Shown here: positions 12,362 to 12,381 of the stretch, piece by piece
Layout: the number at the start of each line of letters is the position of its first letter
How positions within the stretch are numbered: position 1 is the first letter of the stretch
DNA from: JBDTRY01 sp039931435
GTDB lineage: Bacteria; Acidobacteriota; Thermoanaerobaculia; Gp7-AA8
Assembly (NCBI GenBank): GCA_039931435.1
Contig: JBDTRY010000102.1
Coordinates: 1 to 12,381 of the forward strand
Length of the DNA: 12,381 nt
Reading direction: 5' to 3'
Notes under the pieces: generated by a model
The model's input: the letters and a program-made list of their open reading frames with translations, nothing else
The model's database searches: none
What the model was told of the DNA's origin: nothing
Program-made: the position numbers and the translations under genes

Positions 12362-12381
12362 AGTGGACGGGGGGCACGATC

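Noticed and set aside
1..12381. CRISPR array, defence island, prophage or insertion sequence
   Set aside because: No regularly spaced repeats, no transposase, integrase or nuclease-type defence genes; composition looks even across the window.

Overview
The window is ordinary bacterial chromosome with about 60% GC by eye. It carries no transposase, phage gene, CRISPR array, rRNA or tRNA that I can see. The gene set includes MutS, ACP plus a beta-ketoacyl synthase, HemW, L-threonine dehydrogenase, a Cache/HAMP/HD-GYP receptor, a Roadblock protein, lipoproteins and an outer-membrane barrel. It fits a free-living, didermal, GC-rich bacterium. Acidobacteriota or a neighbouring deep-branching phylum is my best guess, partly because of a dispersed-repeat-like sequence at the right edge, but the phylum is an inference and not proven.

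Layout. Positions 1-827 (minus) are the N-terminal third of mutS, running off the left edge. Behind it on the same strand is a small membrane-anchored protein of unknown function (950-1357). Divergent from that pair is acpP-fabF (1376-2832, overlapping start and stop). After a 318-base gap come a single-domain STAS protein (3151-3492), a Rhizobium-type L-asparaginase (3609-4679) and a rhodanese-like lipoprotein without its catalytic cysteine (4688-5095). A strongly palindromic 128-base element (5128-5255) separates these from the convergent minus-strand pair hemW and an outer-membrane barrel protein (7157 down to 5272), whose reading frames overlap by at least 73 bases. Divergent from hemW is a compact plus-strand operon: HD-GYP receptor (7173-8909), TPR protein (8906-9634), Roadblock/LC7 protein (9636-9992) and a YHS-type lipoprotein without the usual cysteines (10076-10537). 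A convergent YbgC-like thioesterase (10531-10968, minus) and a threonine 3-dehydrogenase (11147-12265) follow.

How the genes fit together. Housekeeping functions (mismatch repair, fatty-acyl chemistry, heme trafficking, amino-acid catabolism) are mixed with what looks like a signalling module. In that module a periplasmic-sensing c-di-GMP phosphodiesterase is translationally coupled to an exported TPR protein and a Roadblock protein.

Most notable signals. (a) Both divergent gene pairs have tiny spacers (18 and 15 bases), no Shine-Dalgarno on either side, and TATAAT exactly six bases before the rightward ATG. This predicts bidirectional promoters that make leaderless mRNAs. (b) The TPR gene has a clear signal peptide that can only be reached from a non-canonical CTG or ATT start overlapping the upstream stop. 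(c) The hemW/barrel overlap, the palindromic element, and two lipoproteins with redox/sulfur-type domains stripped of cysteine are also worth checking. I did not find a convincing new defence or mobile system.
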